Positions 33,801 to 47,339 of a DNA stretch of 64,000 bases are shown here, in pieces. Each line of letters begins with the position of its first letter. The stretch's first letter is position 1. The stretch is from Adiantum capillus-veneris (taxonomy: Eukaryota > Streptophyta > Polypodiopsida > Polypodiales > Pteridaceae), in NCBI GenBank assembly GCA_014529385.2, contig CM043958.1:118537018-118601017 (forward strand). Direction: 5' to 3'. A program made the translations under genes and the position numbers. The notes beneath the pieces were generated by a model that saw only the letters and a list, made by a program, of their open reading frames with translations, did not search any database and had not been told where the DNA came from.

Positions 33801-34336
33801 TTGGGTTTGTGTTTTTGTAAGTGCCCGGGTTTATTGTATGTCTGAGTTTAAATTAATCTGTTTTAATGCAGCGCCGGATCAAAGTGGGGACCTTGATTGC
33901 TCGTAGTGACGAGGATAAAAGCAGCGGGGGGAGTAGCGGAGGGAGTGATGACGAGTCTAACCAGGATGGGAGTGGGGATGATGATCCCGATTATGGTAGC
34001 GATGGGGATGCCGATGATGACGATGCTAGGAGTGACACAAGTGGTGGCGGTGATGACATAAGTGGTGGGAGTGACATAAGTGCTGCCAATGATGATGATG
34101 GTGGGGGTGACACAAGTGGTGGCGGTGACGACATAAGTGGTGGGAGTGACATCAGTGGTGGCGGTGATGACGATGGTGGGGGTGACATAAGTGGGGGCGG
34201 TGATGACGGTGAGGATGATGGGACTGATGACGAGGATGAAGGTGGTGGAAGTGGCAAAGGGGACAGTGAGGATGGCACCCAAGATGTTAGTAGTGACGAG
34301 GATGAGGCGCAAGAGATTTTATCTTCACCTGCTTGA
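30855..34336 (+). CDS. MULE accessory gene, spliced, nine exons
   Basis: Exons by GT-AG borders: 30855-31250, 31331-31468, 31571-31942, 32051-32191, 32313-32414, 32517-32655, 32741-32974, 33293-33760 and 33872-34336. All introns fall between codons (phase 0) except that exon 6 is 139 nt and needs a one-base shift, a likely frameshift. The predicted protein is about 820 residues. It starts at ATG 30855 (AGAGATGGCG context) with a Lys/Ala/Pro-rich N-terminus. Repeated exon modules follow, with DAPLS-x-DV and KKAPKAPK. Exon 8 encodes CWAEPPC-x15-H-x4-H, possibly a BED/C2H2-like zinc finger, then GGRPRG, an AT-hook-like core, and a charged helix. Exon 9 is an acidic tail of Gly/Asp/Ser repeats. 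DNA binding as a transposition cofactor is inference. The position matches mudrB of MuDR, but the sequence does not. Confidence 0.65.
31251..33871 (+). repeat. Intronic copies of the TGCCCGGGTTTATCTGTCA motif (plus strand)
   Basis: Variants occur in most introns of the accessory gene: near 31284, 31489, 31957, 31983, 32206, 32227, 32487, 32986, 33048, 33115, 33178, 33237 and 33822. The intron at 32975-33292 is a tandem array of five units of about 63 bp that alternate the motif with GGCATGGTGTGCAACT and CT-rich text. All are on the gene's sense strand. Confidence 0.85.
31817..31831 (+). other. Exonised 15-nt intron relic
   Basis: GTAAGATTTGTGCAG lies between two repeat modules of exon 3, exactly where real introns separate the neighbouring modules. 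It keeps a GT donor and AG acceptor but is too short to splice, and its 15 nt read in frame as VRFVQ. Confidence 0.7.
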
Positions 34337-35674
<1,338 letters not shown>

Positions 35675-36008
35675 GTGAAAAGAGATGGTAGGTGATTGAG
35701 AGATCCAAGAATAGTACAAATAACCAAACATGAGATACAGATAAGCCCGGGCAAAACAACAAGACAAGAGGCAGATGTTTACTTCTCAGTTTCAAGTGAA
35801 AAGATATGGTAGGTGATTGAGAGGTCCAAAAATAGTACAAATAACCAAACATGGGATACAGATAAACCCGGGCAAAATAGCAAGACAAGAGGTAGATGTT
35901 TACTGCTCAGTTTTAGGTGAAAAGATATGGTAGGTGATTGAGAGGTCCAAAAATAGTACAAATAACCAAACATGGGATACAGATAAACCCGGGCAAGACA
36001 GCAAGGCA
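35675..36008 (-). repeat. 121-bp tandem repeat at the 3' end of the transposase gene
   Basis: Units start at 35675, 35796 and 35917, each with GTGAAAAGAKATGGTAGGTG and each ending in GATAAACCCGGGCAA or a close variant. On the transposase sense strand each unit therefore opens with TTGCCCGGGTTTATCTGTAT. The period is exactly 121 bp in both intervals. Confidence 0.9.
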
Positions 36009-39000
36009 AGAGGAAAGGTACAATTCGATGAGCTGATGCCAATACTCCATGCATGGTTTCCCCATCATTGAACTTCAGATCAAACAAACGCTCATCGTCA
36101 TTGTTTGGTCCGCATACCACGAATGTAACAAGGCATTCATAAGCATCAGACCCATGAAACAACAAGGCTTGTCGGCCTATCAATGCTCCTAGCTTTTCTT
36201 GAGCTCTTAGCCGTGGAGTCATAGGAAACAATGCATTGCAAGTGTGGCATGTATCGACCCCCTTGTCCACCAAGAAAGTCTTTGTGCAACAATGATGACA
36301 GTAAACCCGCCTTTGAGAAGCAAACCGAACTCGCTTAAGGCCCCTTTGATGCTTATGTTGCAAGGCACCCGTTTGACTAGCAGGCCTTGTGGGCACCGTG
36401 ATTTGCATATTTACTCCTTCTGGCCTAGGATGGCCATGACCAAGTCGAGTGGCAGTTACATGTGCCTATACTTGTTTTACACTTCCCTTCTTGGGCAAAT
36501 CAATCTCCATGGGTGCTCTTTGAGCAAAGAGGCCAACATATGCTGGTCGCACTTGCCCCACCAATGACAAGATCTTTGAGTCACTATATGATGGAATGCC
36601 CTCTTCAATGTTGTGCAAGAGTGCTTTTAGCTCGTCAATGCATTGGGTCAAAACTTGTGTTGGAGGAGGCTCTACATCGATGGTAGTATCCTCAAACTGT
36701 TCAGGATCGTGCTCCATGACTAGCTCTCGGGCTGTGTCAATGATGGGTAGAATATGGCTAATATGAGAAAAGAAGTCCCTTAAGATGAGTCACATTCCAT
36801 ACAGATGCTTTCAGTTGCTAAACCAATCTGGGCAGTCACAATATGCCGACTGTATACTAACTTGATACCATGTCCCTGTAGATGACATGCTCAAGACCTT
36901 AAATAAGAGTGCAACTTCATCGATAACTTGAATCGTCGATGGGTCATTTGCATATCTCCTTAAGATTTCTTCACCTCGTGCAAGTCTTGTGGTCTGCAGC
37001 CGATCATTTCCATAAATGTTGTGCTTTCCAGAGTCAACTACACAGAATATACAGTGATCAGCTTCAGAAGCAATCTAGACACAGATAAACCCAGGCAACC
37101 ATATAAACCTATACCATACTATAAACCCCGGCACAAAGGCAAGTCTTCATGCAAACGAATAATCCTACTAGGCAGTCATAGAAAAACCCATTTCCTTTGC
37201 TTTGATTAATATGAAAAGAAAATATTATACCAATCTCTTGCTTCTGATGAAAGAACTCGATAGCAGTGCCACCCATTGGTGTCTCGGTGTTGGAGTCACC
37301 CACCAAGGCATGCAATAAATCCAAGGCTGATCGATTGATCCTTGCATCTGCGTGTATTGCACATACTGCAATAGTCGCTCGACTAAATTGGTAGTGTCCA
37401 CATGCCCATGTGGAAATAAATGACCGTATTTTGGCCACATTCGTCGCCAGATGCATGTCTTTGCGGCCCAACCATTGCAGATATACCTTACAATATTAGG
37501 GTGGCCTTCACATTCTATCAACAACTGGGCATACCGAGCCTCGAAGTTGTCCTCTATACCACATTGCATTAGATTTTCCATTGATGCATATAGGGTTTCA
37601 CACATCTCCTTAGGAGCCTGCAAAAAAAGTGGGCAAGCATATCAAGAAACATATACGAGATAATCTATAGTTCACCCATATTAGCCCAGGTCCACACAGA
37701 TAAGCTTTCACACACAGAAAAACCAAGGCACTGACAGATAAACCCAGGCACCATCAAATAAATCCAGGCATTGACAGATAAACCTAGGCACAAACAAATA
37801 AATCCAAGCATAGATAGATAAACCCAGGCACTGACAAATAAACCTAGGCACTAACAGATAAACCCAAGCACTAAGAGATAAACCTCTAACACGCAGATAA
37901 ACCCACATACACATATACAAAACCATATTACAAACCTGTGGAAGCAAGTGCTCCACCCATGCTTTCTTGGTATGGAACCAAGATAGCAAGACAATACATG
38001 CAACTTGTTGAGTTGTCCCATCTTTGTCCACCTCCCAACAAGATTGTTCAGCATGAACAACTTTATTGATGGCCAATAATGAATTCATACACTTGTCAAT
38101 CACCAATGCTCGAGGGCGAATGTTGTTCATTCTGTGGAACACAAGCCTTAGTGTCACTTGCAAAGCAATGCTTTCTTGAGATGTTCCTACATCATGTGTG
38201 CACAACATAAACCACAAGGGTAAACCAATTCCATTTTGATTTGGCAATACGGCTGCATAGAGTGGCATCCCAAAAACATTTGTTTTGAATGTGGAGTCTA
38301 TTGCCCAAGCATTGTTTGTTGAGAAACGCAAGCACATGCCGAGCATCCAATCATCCTGAATAATGAGTATGAATGGCCTTTCCATCTCATCGAAGGCATC
38401 CGGGTTGTAGGGTTGACAATAGAGAACTTTGTTTTGCTCTTTTAATTTTAGAGCCTCCTGGTACATTGAAGACCAGTCATCGCTTCCTAGCCTCCCTAAA
38501 CAAAAGCAGTCAATTAAACTCAAGTCTTAAATGAATATGATAAATAAACCCAGGCACTACCCAAAATAAACCCATGCACCATGACAGATAAGCCCATACA
38601 AACCTATGATTATCCCAGCAAGGAGACATTCAGGGCTTTATTTACCTTCGGACCGGAGCTGATATGCCATCATTCGAATTTCCTTTGGTATCATGAAGAA
38701 TCTATGTGACACTTGCTCTATCGGCAATGCCATATTGAAGTGAAATAGCTCCTTGGAGACACTCATCTTTGCGACATGGCAACATGTTCCAACGTCAAAC
38801 AAATCTTCCATGCATCGTTTCCTCACAGTAGGATGCACCGGCAAGTGCTAAAGATCCTCACGTGATCCCGGCACATGACCTTTGTGCCCAACATGAACCC
38901 TTATCCTTACACTTTCCTTTATATCATAGACGCGTTGAATGACGATAGTAAACGGGCATCCACACTTCTTTGATGTACGCAGTCTTCGATGATCGTGGCC

Positions 39001-39810
39001 CTTTCTTCGTGCCTCCCCATTGCGATGACACACAAGTTGAATGAAGCCCCTCGACGATGATGATTGCCGCTCTACCAATCTAGCCTTGTGCTTGATGGCA
39101 ATAGCATTGATCACATTTTGAATATCATCCATCAGCGCTGTATGTTCCTCAACACCACCTTCATCCTTGCCAAGACTCTTTTGTCTGTCTTGTAAACTCG
39201 GGCAATTTTCTGTGGAAGTGGTGTCATGGCTCTCCAATTCCCCCAACCCGGGCAACGATGCACAAACACACAAGTCCAAAAACTCCTTCACATAAGCAAG
39301 TGGGATTCCATGATGTTTAATACTTGTGCACCATGTACATGCAATGGATGCCATCGTTGCCCGCGAGCATAAATGGTCGTTTGAGTGGCATGCGGAAACA
39401 ATGCTTTCCCAATCTTCTATACACGCAATCAACTTTCCATTCCCAATAACAAGACACGAAGATCCACCTTGGTCAACCATTACGTGGAGTGAATCCCTCA
39501 TTCTTGCCCATTTTTTCAAGTCTAGCACACTTCTCTTGTCATGGGCTTTGAGAGCACTTATGGTAATCGTTTGGCCACTTTTGATAGAAGCTATCATAAG
39601 CCCGCATGTTTGTCTATCAAAAGCAAAGTAACTATTTGATGCAAAAGCAAATGCATCCAAACACCCACTTTGATGCTCTTCAAAGAACTCTTCCACCTCA
39701 TCCATATCACTTGAGTTTCCATCCGAAGCGCCGACCGCTCCCCCCTCAGACTCGTTCCAAGCACCATCAAGCTCCCCGAAGCTCTCATTGCCTTGTAGCT
39801 GCAAGAGCAA
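35780..39810 (-). pseudogene. MULE transposase gene, spliced, three in-frame stops
   Basis: Sense-strand exons: 39810-38646, 38495-37936, 37617-37231, about 37022-36466 and about 36400-36010. Exon 1 encodes an acidic N-terminus and a zinc-binding region (QLVCHRNGEARRKG, KKCGCPF, HVGHKGH) of the FAR1/WRKY-GCM1 type. Exon 2 carries the DDE core: NNAWAIDSTFKTN (first Asp), ALVIDKCMN (second Asp) and WFHTKKAWVEHL. Exon 4 has a SWIM finger, YCDCPDWFSN-stop-KH. Exon 5 has CHHC and CHTC pairs, a further possible zinc ribbon. Stops are TAG at 38848-38850, TGA at 36811-36813 (at the third SWIM Cys) and TGA at 36790-36792. Introns 1-2 and 2-3 agree in phase; the later borders are uncertain. The start is also uncertain: 39810 follows a good acceptor (CTCTTGCAG), so an upstream exon may exist. 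Confidence 0.75.
37722..37905 (-). repeat. Intronic minisatellite of the MULE motif (minus strand)
   Basis: About nine units of 22-24 bp read ACAGATAAACCCAGGCACTG and variants on the plus strand, the reverse complement of the accessory-gene motif. They lie inside the intron 37618-37935, just 3' of the exon with the DDE core. More copies lie in the introns at 37085-37135 and 38530-38610. Confidence 0.9.
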
Positions 39811-40107
39811 CCCATTCAGATCCCACCCTCAAGGCCCCCCAACCGCTGCCCCTCCACTGGCGGAGGCATGCATCTTCGTCAACACAAAACACCCGCCTAC
39901 GCCCCCTGTTCAGAAGCTTGGGTTTACCCCTACACCTGCTCTGTTGCACGACCTTCCCCAATTCAAATATGAAACTGTCCGCCACCCCGCCACCCCACTT
40001 TGCATGAAGCAATCCCTTTCGGCGCCCTAACTGACAATCATTGTCAGCGCACGAAAAGCCGCTCCGGCCACCCACCTGTCCCTTTATCCACGTGGCACCT
40101 CGTCGCT

Positions 40108-40291
40108 AGAGGCCACGTCACCCGCCCGGCGCCACGTCGTCCCGCCATTCGTTGCCCGGGTTTACCTCCTACCCGAGCCTGGCCCCACCACACGGACGAT
40201 CCAGATCGCCTCGCCGATCGTGCCCCAGTTCCGCGTCGTCGATCCCATGAACGAGCTTCTTAAATGTGCATGTGTATATAGTCCTGAGGGT
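40108..40291 (-). repeat. Right terminal inverted repeat of the MULE
   Basis: 184 bp, mate of 30366-30549, with 11 substitutions and no gaps. It carries CGTTGCCCGGGTTTACC at 40150-40166. The transposase frame begins about 300 bp inside it, as the accessory gene does at the other end, so each repeat probably supplies a promoter. Confidence 0.92.
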
Positions 40292-40320
40292 GAGCAACTG
40301 CATGACAACCACCAACCGCT

Positions 40321-41982
40321 CTTGCAGTGATGGTCACAATACGCATGCTCATACATTTGTGTGTGGAGCTGTGGCAGTTATATATGACCAGGCCTTTGCT
40401 GCTTAGATATGTCTACGAGCTCATGCTATGTGTGGCGTCAGCTATGGACGTGCGACCTCTTTCACTCTTCCATTCTTGACCCTGCACTCTCAGTACTTTG
40501 CCTTACATGTTTTTCTTGAATCAATTTGCGCCAAGCTATTGGCTGGCCGACCCTGCCTTGCTCGCTAGTTGTCGTTGCGCATGCACATACATGTTCATAT
40601 TGTCATGTGCGATAGCTATGATCACCACTCCTCTCTCTCTCATTTGAAATTCACATGCTGTCTTGCCTCAATTGCCTGTTCCTGTGTTGTTGTTTCATGC
40701 AAAGCACACTGACCAAATTCACGAGCATTTGACACATGTCTGGGAGGGGGACCGGAATCCCTCCCATTATTATATATAGTAACAATATAGTATAGATTCA
40801 TGCAAATCACACTCATCAAACTCATCAACATTTGACACGTGTCCGGGAGGGGAGGGGCGGAATCCCTCCCCTTATTATATATAGTATATTATATTATAGA
40901 TATAGATATATATCCTCCGTGTGCCTTTCCCCCTGCTTCATTCTTCTAGAGGGTATTAGATACCCTCTAGTAAAGTCCAAACTCAAAATTCAGATACCCT
41001 CTCATAAAGTCCAAACTAAAATTTGAACAGACTTATTTATGGAGCTACAATTCTACATTAATTTCTTCAAAATATTCCCGTGTATAGTCAGTGAGTTGCA
41101 AAGCAAAACGCCCCCCCCCCCCCCCCCCCCCCCCGGTTTTGCACACCCTCCCACAATGCCTCGGACCTGCCCTACCATCCCCTCTGTCTCTCTTTTGCAA
41201 GCTCGTCACGGACCACAGTGGGCATCCACGAGCATCCACCATTGGCCTCCCCTTGTTTCTTCCTCTACGCAGGCCTGCCCTTCCCCCTTATCTCTGTTGC
41301 AATCCCAGCAAGATTTATAGTGAGCGTCCATGAGCATCCACCATTGTGCAGGCTTGCTTCCACCATCGCCTCACACTTGCCCTACCCTCCATATGTCTTT
41401 CTCTAATTACAAGACGGTCACGAACGACGCATACCAAAAATGGCATCCGCCATTGGTGGCCTCCTAATTTGCATGCCTTTGCTTGCTCCATGAATTATCA
41501 TGCCAATGCCTATTGTACCTTTTCACTGCACCTCCCTACAGAGAGATAATATATATGTCTCTCTACCTCGTCGGCTTGACACACAAGCATATCTCTCCCT
41601 ATCCTCCCTCCTTCTATTCGTCCTTAGAGACATCCCAAAATCTTTGTAGATTCTCGTTAATAAAGCACATAAAACCAAAGTGAAGACTTCACGATGGCCT
41701 CAAGAAGGCAACATTTTCTGCTATAATAAATTGAGTGATTATTAGAACACATATGTCAATGGTCTGTGTTTGAAAAAAGTGTCTCAGCTTAACATCGTGC
41801 CGTTTTCAATTTCAAAAATATCAGTTGAGGAAAAGGGAAAATGAGAAATTCCGTCTTAAAATAGAGTACAAACTTGAAAAATAAATCTATTTTTAAAAAA
41901 TTATCTCTCGAAAAATTCAAGAAAAGGAATTTTGTATGTTTGGAAAAATGATTTTTCTCGAACATTTTAATAAACAGAGATT

Positions 41983-42020
<38 letters not shown>

Positions 42021-42384
42021 AGAGAGATGCACATGCGCACACGCACACTTACACACGCACATTCATTTTCATTAATGAAAATGTTCAAAATTCAAATGAG
42101 TATAGCAAGGCTTGAAATGCCACCAATCAAAGATAATGTAATGGTGACCATTGGATGGTGAGAGGTGCAAAGAAGAATTGCACAATTTCTCTACCACTCC
42201 CCTATGGTCTTCTTGGTCAAAAAACTAGAGACACCTATTTTAATCCCTAGGAATGTGAGTAGATCCCTTTGATACTCACTTCATGTACTTTTCTCTTTGA
42301 TACTTTTCACTCAAAAAAGTGAGTTGGGTTTTAAGATGGGTAGATGAGAGCTTGGCTCTATTTCCTGTGAGCTATCCCTTCAAG
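40321..42384. other. Non-coding flank right of the MULE
   Basis: No gene. A direct duplication with a 103-bp period (TCATGCAAAKCACACT at 40695 and 40798) ends in TTATTATATATAGTA and carries GGAATCCCTCCC. A C tract lies at 41110-41134. A (GA)n run lies at 41982-42020. Confidence 0.65.
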
Positions 42385-42441
42385 CTAGCTCCGTACGTTG
42401 TCGCTAGGTCCCTTTCTTTTATTAAAAGAACAAGGAGCTGA

Positions 42442-43918
42442 TCCAAGAAGAGAGAGAATGGCTTTGTTGAGACAACTCATGAGGAGTTTGCAGTGAGGAT
42501 AGACGACCATACCATTGATTTTGAAGACGAAGTTAGGGCCAATAGATAGGATGACCTGTATGTAGACGAAAATGGAGTACAATATCGTAAGATACAAAAC
42601 TTTGATTCAAAGGATGAATGGGGATTAGAGGTCGATACTCTAATACCAAATAAGGTTGTAAAGGAGGGACCTCCAATGTTAAAATTAGAAGGGTATGAGT
42701 TAATAAATGCTAAACCATTAAAGTAAAATGGACAAATCACGAGACAAACAAGTGCTACTACAAGACTAAATATGATGGGAATGTTCAACACCTACCAATG
42801 AGGCCACAAGGACAACACATTTATCGCTGCCCACCAAAGGTGGCACCCATGCAGAGATCACCAATGAATATAGAGAAACTATAGTCAGTATTAGGTCAAC
42901 AACCACCACTCCCTGGGGATAATGTTGTACATATCAAGTAAATGCTACTCAAGGGGCAGATGGATGAGCAAGCTCTAGTACCTGTTACCCCATACCCTAA
43001 AACAAGCTCCGTAACAATGGGGATAGAAGAAAAGTGGTATAGTCAACCTCCTCCAGTCCCTATAGAGCCGATGTTTCAAGCACCTTCTGAAACATCACCT
43101 GTTAACTTTACTGCAAATCAGGGGACGAGACCACCAATGGTCAAGCCAATGCCCAAACCAAAAACTAAAAATTGTCGTAACTGTGGGGCGGATGATCATT
43201 GGAAGAATGACTGTCCCAAACCGGATAAGAATGTACGACCTATAGAGGTTTCTTGTGGGACATGTGGATGAAAGGGAGGACATTTTCTTGAATATTGTCC
43301 TAAGAACCCAACCAACAAATGAATAACTACTATAAACATAATTCAAATTAGGCCAAGTAGTTCATCAGAAGGGGAACCAACAATTCCTATTGAAGTGATG
43401 ACTAGAGCCCAACACAAGGAGAATAAGCAGAAAAACGCAAGTAGATCTAACAAATCCAGTAAATCCTCTAAAAATTCCAGGAAAGAAAGACGTAAGAGGT
43501 ACAAACTTAAGAGACAAAAACAACAAAACGAGATTGAAGAGAAGATACAAAAGGAAATAGAAGAAAGAATTCAAAACCCTTCAGCCGATTTCAAAGAACC
43601 AAAATCAAAATTTCATGGATCAGTACTGGTCAACCAAATCTACGCACCGATCAATGTAGCTCTGGAGGCTTTCGAAGCTGGGTTGAAAGCGGGTTGAACC
43701 CTCAAAAATCAATGGAAAAATTATCCAGCACTAGATATGGAAGTAGCTACACTAGAAGCCTACAGAAACCTTGTGCAAATCACACAAACCATGATGGAAA
43801 AACAGAGTCCACAACAAGAGTTGTGAAAAAATTGAATGAAAATGAGACTGAAACCATGAAGGAAAGAGTTCAAGAAAAGGACAAGTTTGGAAACATGGCA
43901 AACAATAATGTACCATAA
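42442..43918 (+). pseudogene. Gag region with zinc knuckles
   Basis: A frame with several stops reads through acidic and Pro-rich text to CRNCGADDHWKNDC (about 43170-43212), a C-x2-C-x4-H-x4-C knuckle. A second, CGTCG-stop-KGGHFLEYC (about 43255-43300), has a TGA inside it. A long Lys/Arg/Ser-rich basic helix (43395-43560) follows. The knuckles would bind element RNA. Stops at 43270 and 43696 and several more show it is dead. Confidence 0.65.
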
Positions 43919-44499
43919 CCTTAATGGGAAGTTCCTGATAGTGAGGAAGGATGGGACGAGGTGCCGATAGTTGAAGGAGATTGGCTAAAATACCTATGGA
44001 AAAGGGTTAGAGAAGAAAAAGATGGGAGTATAACCTTGAAATCAGCTCCAATTGAGGAAGTTCACTTTGATAGATTCCCCATGGAACTAGATAAACAATC
44101 ATTTATATGGAGATTGGGGATCTGAGAAGTCAGCCTCTTCAAAAGCTAGAATTTTACGGACGCTACTATCCAACTGAGGAGAGAATAAGGACAAATCGAT
44201 AGTCTACAAAACAATCAAACTAGAAAAGCCAAGACAAACCTTGGATGTGGCTAATCTACAATCCCATTATGTCAACACCAGTTCAGTGCACAATCACTTT
44301 GGAAGAACTACTTAGGTTAAAAACGTAGTTGTGGGGAGATATACAAACCACCATGGAAAAGATGGGGCTAAAAGAAGCATCTCAAATGGACTTGGAAGAA
44401 TTGCAATACAAAGACATACATACTAAATTTGTCAGATCATTACACATAAACAAGGTAGGGGACTACTGCGAAGGGAATGAGGGAAACACTACCCTTCCA

Positions 44500-44825
44500 G
44501 TATAGTACAATGATATAACTACCATGGCTATTTTAGATAGTGGTGCAGGCATTGCCATAGTAACCAAAGCTATCTTGGAAGCTTGGGGAAAACCGACAGA
44601 CAAACAAGAATGAAACTGCAATTGGCAGATGGACACACATAGAAACCAATGGGCTTACTTGAGAATGTGATAGTCACTTCCTACTGCGAAATTGACTATC
44701 AACACACTTTTTCCATTGTAGATTTTGAAAAGAAACTCAACTATGAAATCATCTTAGGAAGACCATTCATGAGACATATACAACTAGTTCAAGATTGGGG
44801 CAATGATTATTTCTACTTGAAATAA
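44500..44825 (+). pseudogene. Protease region, gypsy type
   Basis: The text around 44521-44600 reads TTMAILDSGAGIAIVTKAI, a canonical DSGA protease motif. Near 44750 it reads YEIILGRPFMR, matching the second conserved strand (ILG-RP). Stops and a register change lie between the two, for example near 44612 and 44640. Confidence 0.65.
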
Positions 44826-45940
44826 GTAGGGACAAATACCCGAGTAAACTTGAAAGGTCATTCTTACAGGATGTCTTGAGGACACCAAAACAAAAATTAG
44901 ACTCTGAGACATTTGGAAAGACTAAACTACCTTCAAGGATACATAAAGACACCCCATTTTGGATGTGTGGGGCTTCTCAGTCAGGGAGTTTGCAAAGGAA
45001 AGACTATGATCTAGACAGAGAGGCAAATCATGCGGAATATATACATGAACCATTTCCTCAACATTTGTTCAAACCCTTTGAATGGACTCAGATCCTTGCC
45101 ACAATGGATGTATGTGTTAATGAATCAGAACCTACACAATTTTGTGATAAAAAGGCTATGACATAGTCCCTATCCAAATGGTATTCATCGAGATGAAAGC
45201 AACAGGTCTTTTTGGATCACTACTATGATGCCACAGACGAGTTGGAAGAAGAAACATTTACAACTGAAGAATCGGACTCAAAAAAAGAGCATGTGAGAGC
45301 CAAACTTCTACTCCGAGGAGGGGAAGAAATATTACTTCAGTTTCCAAACCAACATCGGAGACGTCAACAGATAAACTACGGAAAGCAAGAAAAAAACTTG
45401 AAGAAAAAAATCACAAAATAGTTGTTGGATACCAAAAACCAATTCTTAATGAAAGTAAATGTTGTGGATTGCATAAAAGACAAGGTAACTGGAAGGTATT
45501 ACGAATCAACACTTAAAGAGCAACAAACTCAAAAAGAAACCAAAGATTTACAAGCTTGAAACAACCAAGGGGAAAGAGCCTCCAATGACAAAAATAGAGC
45601 GTAAGGCTAAATACAAAGAGCTGAAAAGGACCTTGAAAGAGAATTGAACAATGAAAATGTAATCAAATAGTGATTAACATGGAGAAATCAATGTTCCATC
45701 TCACTGTAAAAAATACACTTTGCAAGATTGCAAGATTGTTGTTGAGAAATCATTATGACAATCAACATAATTGAGAATATCCTATGAAATGACCTAGTAG
45801 AGCTTGGAGAAGAGCTAAGGCCTACATACATAGCTATGGAGCTGTTGCAAGAAGAAGAAGAGATTCTCATAAGGACTTTGAAGGAATATAGAGATATTTT
45901 TGCATGTTCATAAAGCGATCTTAACACTAGGTTGGTAATG

Positions 45941-47224
45941 GGACACTTTTATGTCCTGTTAAGTGAGCATTTTCCTTGAATTATGTCAAGAGTTTCAAAA
46001 TGGATTTTGAGGTTCTATCTGTCTAGAAAGTTGTCTCATGAGCTGAAAAAAACTCGACATTTTTTTGGAATATCAATTCCATCTTTAACCTTGTCCTTGC
46101 ACAACATTTCACAACCTAAACTGTGTGAAAAAACGGGTCCTGTTTTTGGCTTTTTTCAACTTTTTGCAACTATGCCACTCTAGAATTCATGTTTGTGAGG
46201 TCTATAATGCTGGAGAACTATCTTTAGTAGTCCTCAACATGTCCTGATGCTTCTAGGGAGAAATAAATGTTAAAGTGTAAGTTATGACCAAATTACAAAA
46301 ATTGTCAAATCCTGTTTTTTAGCCAATTTTAGCTCTTCTATGATTTTTTTGGTGGCTTTCATGATATCCAAATGCAGTTTTGATTTTCAATGTCACATAT
46401 TGTAACATAAAACTAATATTCCTTGAGTTTTGGGGCACCTTATACCCTATTTTGCATAGTAGACAACGATGGTTGATTTTTTCAATTATAGAAGAAAACG
46501 AAACATTCTAATGAAGTATAGCTTTTTCAATATTGTTAGTTTCTTGTGACAACTACATGAATTTTGTAGGTAGTAACCATTTCTAGTCATAAGGATCAAA
46601 TTTGGATAGATATTGAATAGTTTCTATGGGATTCTACAACTCATAATGTTGAACCCAGTTTTTTCATGTTTGCTGTATTTAGCACTTCATCTTTGTCCCC
46701 AAGATTCCCCTTGGTAAGAGATGTATTATTATTTTGACATGCTCCATGGCTCCTTATGAACCTAAAGGACAATAGGGAACTAAGAAAACATGCATATATT
46801 ATTTGTATTGAGCGTGGCTATAGAAACTTTGATGATAGGTTTGCAGAATGGTAAAAATTCAACTTTTTTGTACCTATTTCTTTTGGCAAAACAAAAAATA
46901 GTGAGTGAGAAGCAATCATATGTTCTGATCACCAACCCATTGAAGTTAACTTGGGAATTTATCTCAAGTCCTACAAAAATCCCAAATCTTATTTTTATGC
47001 AACAAAACGTAAGAAATGATTGTTTTGATGAAAATGTACTGCTCCATCAACTTTGGAGGCTTGGTGTGACCAAAAGATGAGAAATTTTACAAGTTTCTTA
47101 TTTTTTGCATGTGTAGTAGGCCTTGAACTATAACCTCATGAAAGGATTTTACAAAACGAGTGGATCTACTATGGTTTTGGAGGTTTTTTTCAAAACCCTG
47201 AAAGGACACTTTTATGTCCTGTTA
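45941..47224. mobile_element. 1.26 kb insertion between 21-bp direct repeats
   Basis: GGACACTTTTATGTCCTGTT plus A occurs at 45941-45961 and again at 47204-47224. Before the first copy the gypsy frame reads into this repeat, and after the second it continues to the RT. The sequence between has an AT-rich, non-gypsy character and only weak frames (for example 46790-47080). It could be an inserted element with a 21-bp target duplication, or the product of a repair event. Confidence 0.5.
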
Positions 47225-47339
47225 GGTTACCAACCTAGTGTTAAACGTGTGGATCCTACAATATGGCAGCATACCATCCCTACAAGAGATGATGCCAAGC
47301 CATGTTGACAAAAATCATATACGTATAATGAGACCTTTG

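Noticed and set aside
36790-36813. TGA codons in the transposase as selenocysteine
   Set aside because: Land plants lack selenocysteine insertion and a TAG stop is also present; ordinary decay is simpler.
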